This document shows, one piece after another, positions 5,239-5,456 of a stretch of DNA of 5,456 nucleotides (the stretch's first letter is position 1; each line of letters begins with the position of its first letter). The stretch lies in contig CAKVNP010000177.1 of assembly GCA_934777095.1 (NCBI GenBank), positions 1 to 5,456 on the forward strand, in the 5' to 3' direction. The notes beneath the pieces are model-generated. The model made no database searches. It saw only the letters and a program-made list of their open reading frames with translations, and was not told where the DNA came from. Source of the DNA: an uncultured Clostridium sp. (GTDB lineage: Bacteria; Bacillota; Clostridia; Clostridiales; Clostridiaceae). Position numbers and translations under genes: made by a program.

Positions 5239-5456
5239 GTGGAAAAGGTTTTGATAAGTATAATTGCAATTATTATAGCAGTCATTTTTTTAATAATGTT
5301 AGTACTTTATTTAGAAAGTCCAGGCAAAGTAAAACCGTTTGTTGATGAAAATAATAAAGTGATTAAAAATAGTATTTCGGAAAAAACTTTTGTAGATATT
5401 AATGGTGTACAGCAAGGCATGATTATTAAGGGAAGGAATATAGATAATCCTATTAT
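5239..5456 (+). CDS. N-terminus of a membrane-anchored protein, probable alpha/beta hydrolase (3'-truncated by window edge)
   Basis: The frame is open from GTG 5239 to the window end, giving 72 codons plus 2 bases. AAGGGG (5229-5234) lies only 4 nt upstream. GTG 5218 is an in-frame alternative that would add KYKRGR before the membrane helix, with GGAG 12 nt upstream, so the start is uncertain. Residues 4-24 (VLISIIAIIIAVIFLIMLVL) form one hydrophobic helix, probably an uncleaved anchor. The next part, SPGKVKPFVDENNKVIKNSI and then SEKTFVDINGVQQGMIIKG, ends at NIDNPI. This resembles the strand leading into the HGGPG oxyanion motif of a clostridial alpha/beta hydrolase family that I know has an N-terminal anchor. 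The catalytic residues lie beyond the window, so the family call is inference; the anchored topology is directly visible. Confidence 0.7.
   Translation, partial: MEKVLISIIAIIIAVIFLIMLVLYLESPGKVKPFVDENNKVIKNSISEKTFVDINGVQQGMIIKGRNIDNPI

Overview
The window is AT-rich, with purine-rich ribosome binding sites (AGGAGG, GGGAG, GGGGTGA), low-GC codon use, AT-rich hairpin terminators and many small hydrophobic or zinc-ribbon proteins. This points to a low-GC Firmicute, most likely a Clostridium-type bacterium. There are no rRNA, tRNA, CRISPR, transposase or clear phage structural genes. The species cannot be told from the sequence.

Layout. (1) Bases 1-2274, + strand: the C-terminal 757 residues of a large FtsX/MacB-type ABC transporter permease. 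Its start and its probable ATPase partner lie upstream. A long AT-rich hairpin at 2308-2349 follows it. (2) Bases 2523-3062, + strand: a 179-residue protein with an N-terminal zinc ribbon, one membrane helix, an acidic linker and a C-terminal Ltp-type domain. It is followed by a 20-bp perfect-stem terminator. (3) Bases 3266-3716, + strand: a small transcription unit with a good promoter, a 49-residue protein with two CxxC pairs, and a two-helix membrane protein of about 66 residues that is broken by a single-base frameshift at its midpoint. (4) Bases 3841-4225, - strand: an unrecognised acidic 107-residue protein with its own terminator. (5) Bases 4328-4513, + strand: a near-consensus promoter and a terminator with no intact reading frame between them, so either a small RNA or a dead mini-gene. 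(6) Bases 4486-4987, - strand: a likely two-gene operon encoding a small two-helix membrane protein and a DUF6440-type protein. (7) Bases 5082-5456, + strand: a promoter overlapping a dyad, then the N-terminus of a membrane-anchored protein, probably an alpha/beta hydrolase, cut by the window end.

The genes do not form one obvious pathway. Most of the window after the permease is a cluster of small, separately transcribed and often membrane-linked genes on alternating strands, with signs of decay: one frameshift, one orphan promoter-terminator pair and one in-frame tandem duplication. The best functional lead is the zinc-ribbon/membrane/Ltp protein. Its C-terminal domain belongs to a family that includes a prophage superinfection-exclusion lipoprotein. 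The two short + strand genes after it, one of them also a zinc ribbon, lie between two terminators that share the same 13-base stem arm.
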